Assembly: GCA_955652655.1 (NCBI GenBank)
Contig: CATPCK010000505.1
Location: 1-5,384, forward strand
Direction: 5' to 3'
DNA from: an uncultured Ktedonobacteraceae bacterium
GTDB taxonomy: Bacteria; Chloroflexota; Ktedonobacteria; Ktedonobacterales; Ktedonobacteraceae
DNA length: 5,384 nt
Position numbers and translations under genes: made by a program. Positions 5,263 to 5,384 of this stretch are shown in pieces. The notes beneath the pieces were generated by a model. That model had not been told where the DNA came from and searched no databases. It worked only from the letters and a program-made list of their open reading frames with translations. Positions within the stretch are counted from its first letter, which is position 1. Each line of letters opens with the position of its first letter.

Positions 5263-5377
5263 ATAAGAGATATACATCAAAGGGGACCAGGAATACATCG
5301 ACAGAATCATGTAATTCCTGCCCTGTATTACACGGGAGCGCTCTAGACAGAATTACCTAGCCGTTGTCATCGTATGG
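5260..5377 (-). promoter_or_regulatory. Promoter/regulatory module, copy 2 (upstream of the membrane protein/sigma operon)
   Basis: This is the partner of the module at 2276-2393. Reading the - strand, the retained blocks are TAGGTAATTCTGT (5347-5359), GGAATTACATGATTCTGT (5301-5318), CGATGTA (5294-5300) and TATATCTCTT (5265-5274), all at identical spacing. The 28-base spacer between the first two blocks has diverged to near-random identity, so the blocks look selected. The proposed -10 is TATATC at 5269-5274, and TGTATT at 5292-5297 lies 17 bases upstream. It would drive the membrane protein, sigma factor and cydA. The last seven bases of the window (5378-5384) no longer match copy 1. Confidence 0.65.
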
Positions 5378-5384
5378 CTTTTCC

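Noticed and set aside
1..5384. CRISPR array, tRNA or rRNA genes
   Set aside because: I saw no regularly spaced short repeats and no cloverleaf or rRNA-like conserved stretches on either strand by eye.

Overview
The window looks like a bacterial chromosome segment of moderate GC. A short block of intact genes in its right half is surrounded by gene remnants. The protein flavour (a P450 of the AGxET type, a short CioA-like cytochrome bd subunit, a group 2 sigma factor with a long variable N-terminus, many broken genes) suggests a large-genome soil bacterium, perhaps a Ktedonobacteria-like member of Chloroflexota. That assignment is an impression and cannot be proved from this sequence.

Left part (1-1353): the window opens inside the last codons of a dihydroorotate dehydrogenase-like gene on the + strand (stop at 166-168). 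A stretch with no clear gene follows, then an unrecognised 153-codon frame on the - strand (339-800). Next is a + strand pseudogene (913-1353) whose 3' part is the end of a SAM-dependent methyltransferase, joined to an unrelated N-terminus and cut by an in-frame TAG.

Middle (1379-2862, all - strand): a cytochrome P450 remnant has lost the segment carrying ExxR and the haem cysteine. It lies directly downstream of an intact PrxQ/BCP-type peroxiredoxin (1742-2242) with a strong ribosome binding site and a well-defined upstream region. Beyond that come a MITE-like element with perfect 18-bp terminal inverted repeats (2408-2496), an unidentified coding-like scrap, and the frameshifted 3' end of a prolipoprotein diacylglyceryl transferase (lgt) gene.

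Right part (2800-5384, all - strand): three genes in one direction form a probable operon, read from high to low coordinates. They are a six-helix membrane protein (4595-5158), a group 2 sigma-70 factor (3445-4551), and a cytochrome bd oxidase subunit I gene (from 3417). The last is intact for 185 codons and then breaks off into the lgt remnant, so the oxidase cannot be made as a normal protein.

The most interesting signal is a 118-bp upstream module present twice. One copy (2276-2393) lies before the peroxiredoxin and the other (5260-5377) before the membrane protein/sigma operon. The two align without a gap at about 73% identity by hand count, with near-perfect blocks at fixed spacing and a shared -10-like TATATC. 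This suggests that the peroxiredoxin and the sigma/respiratory operon are, or were, co-regulated as a small redox- or stress-linked regulon.
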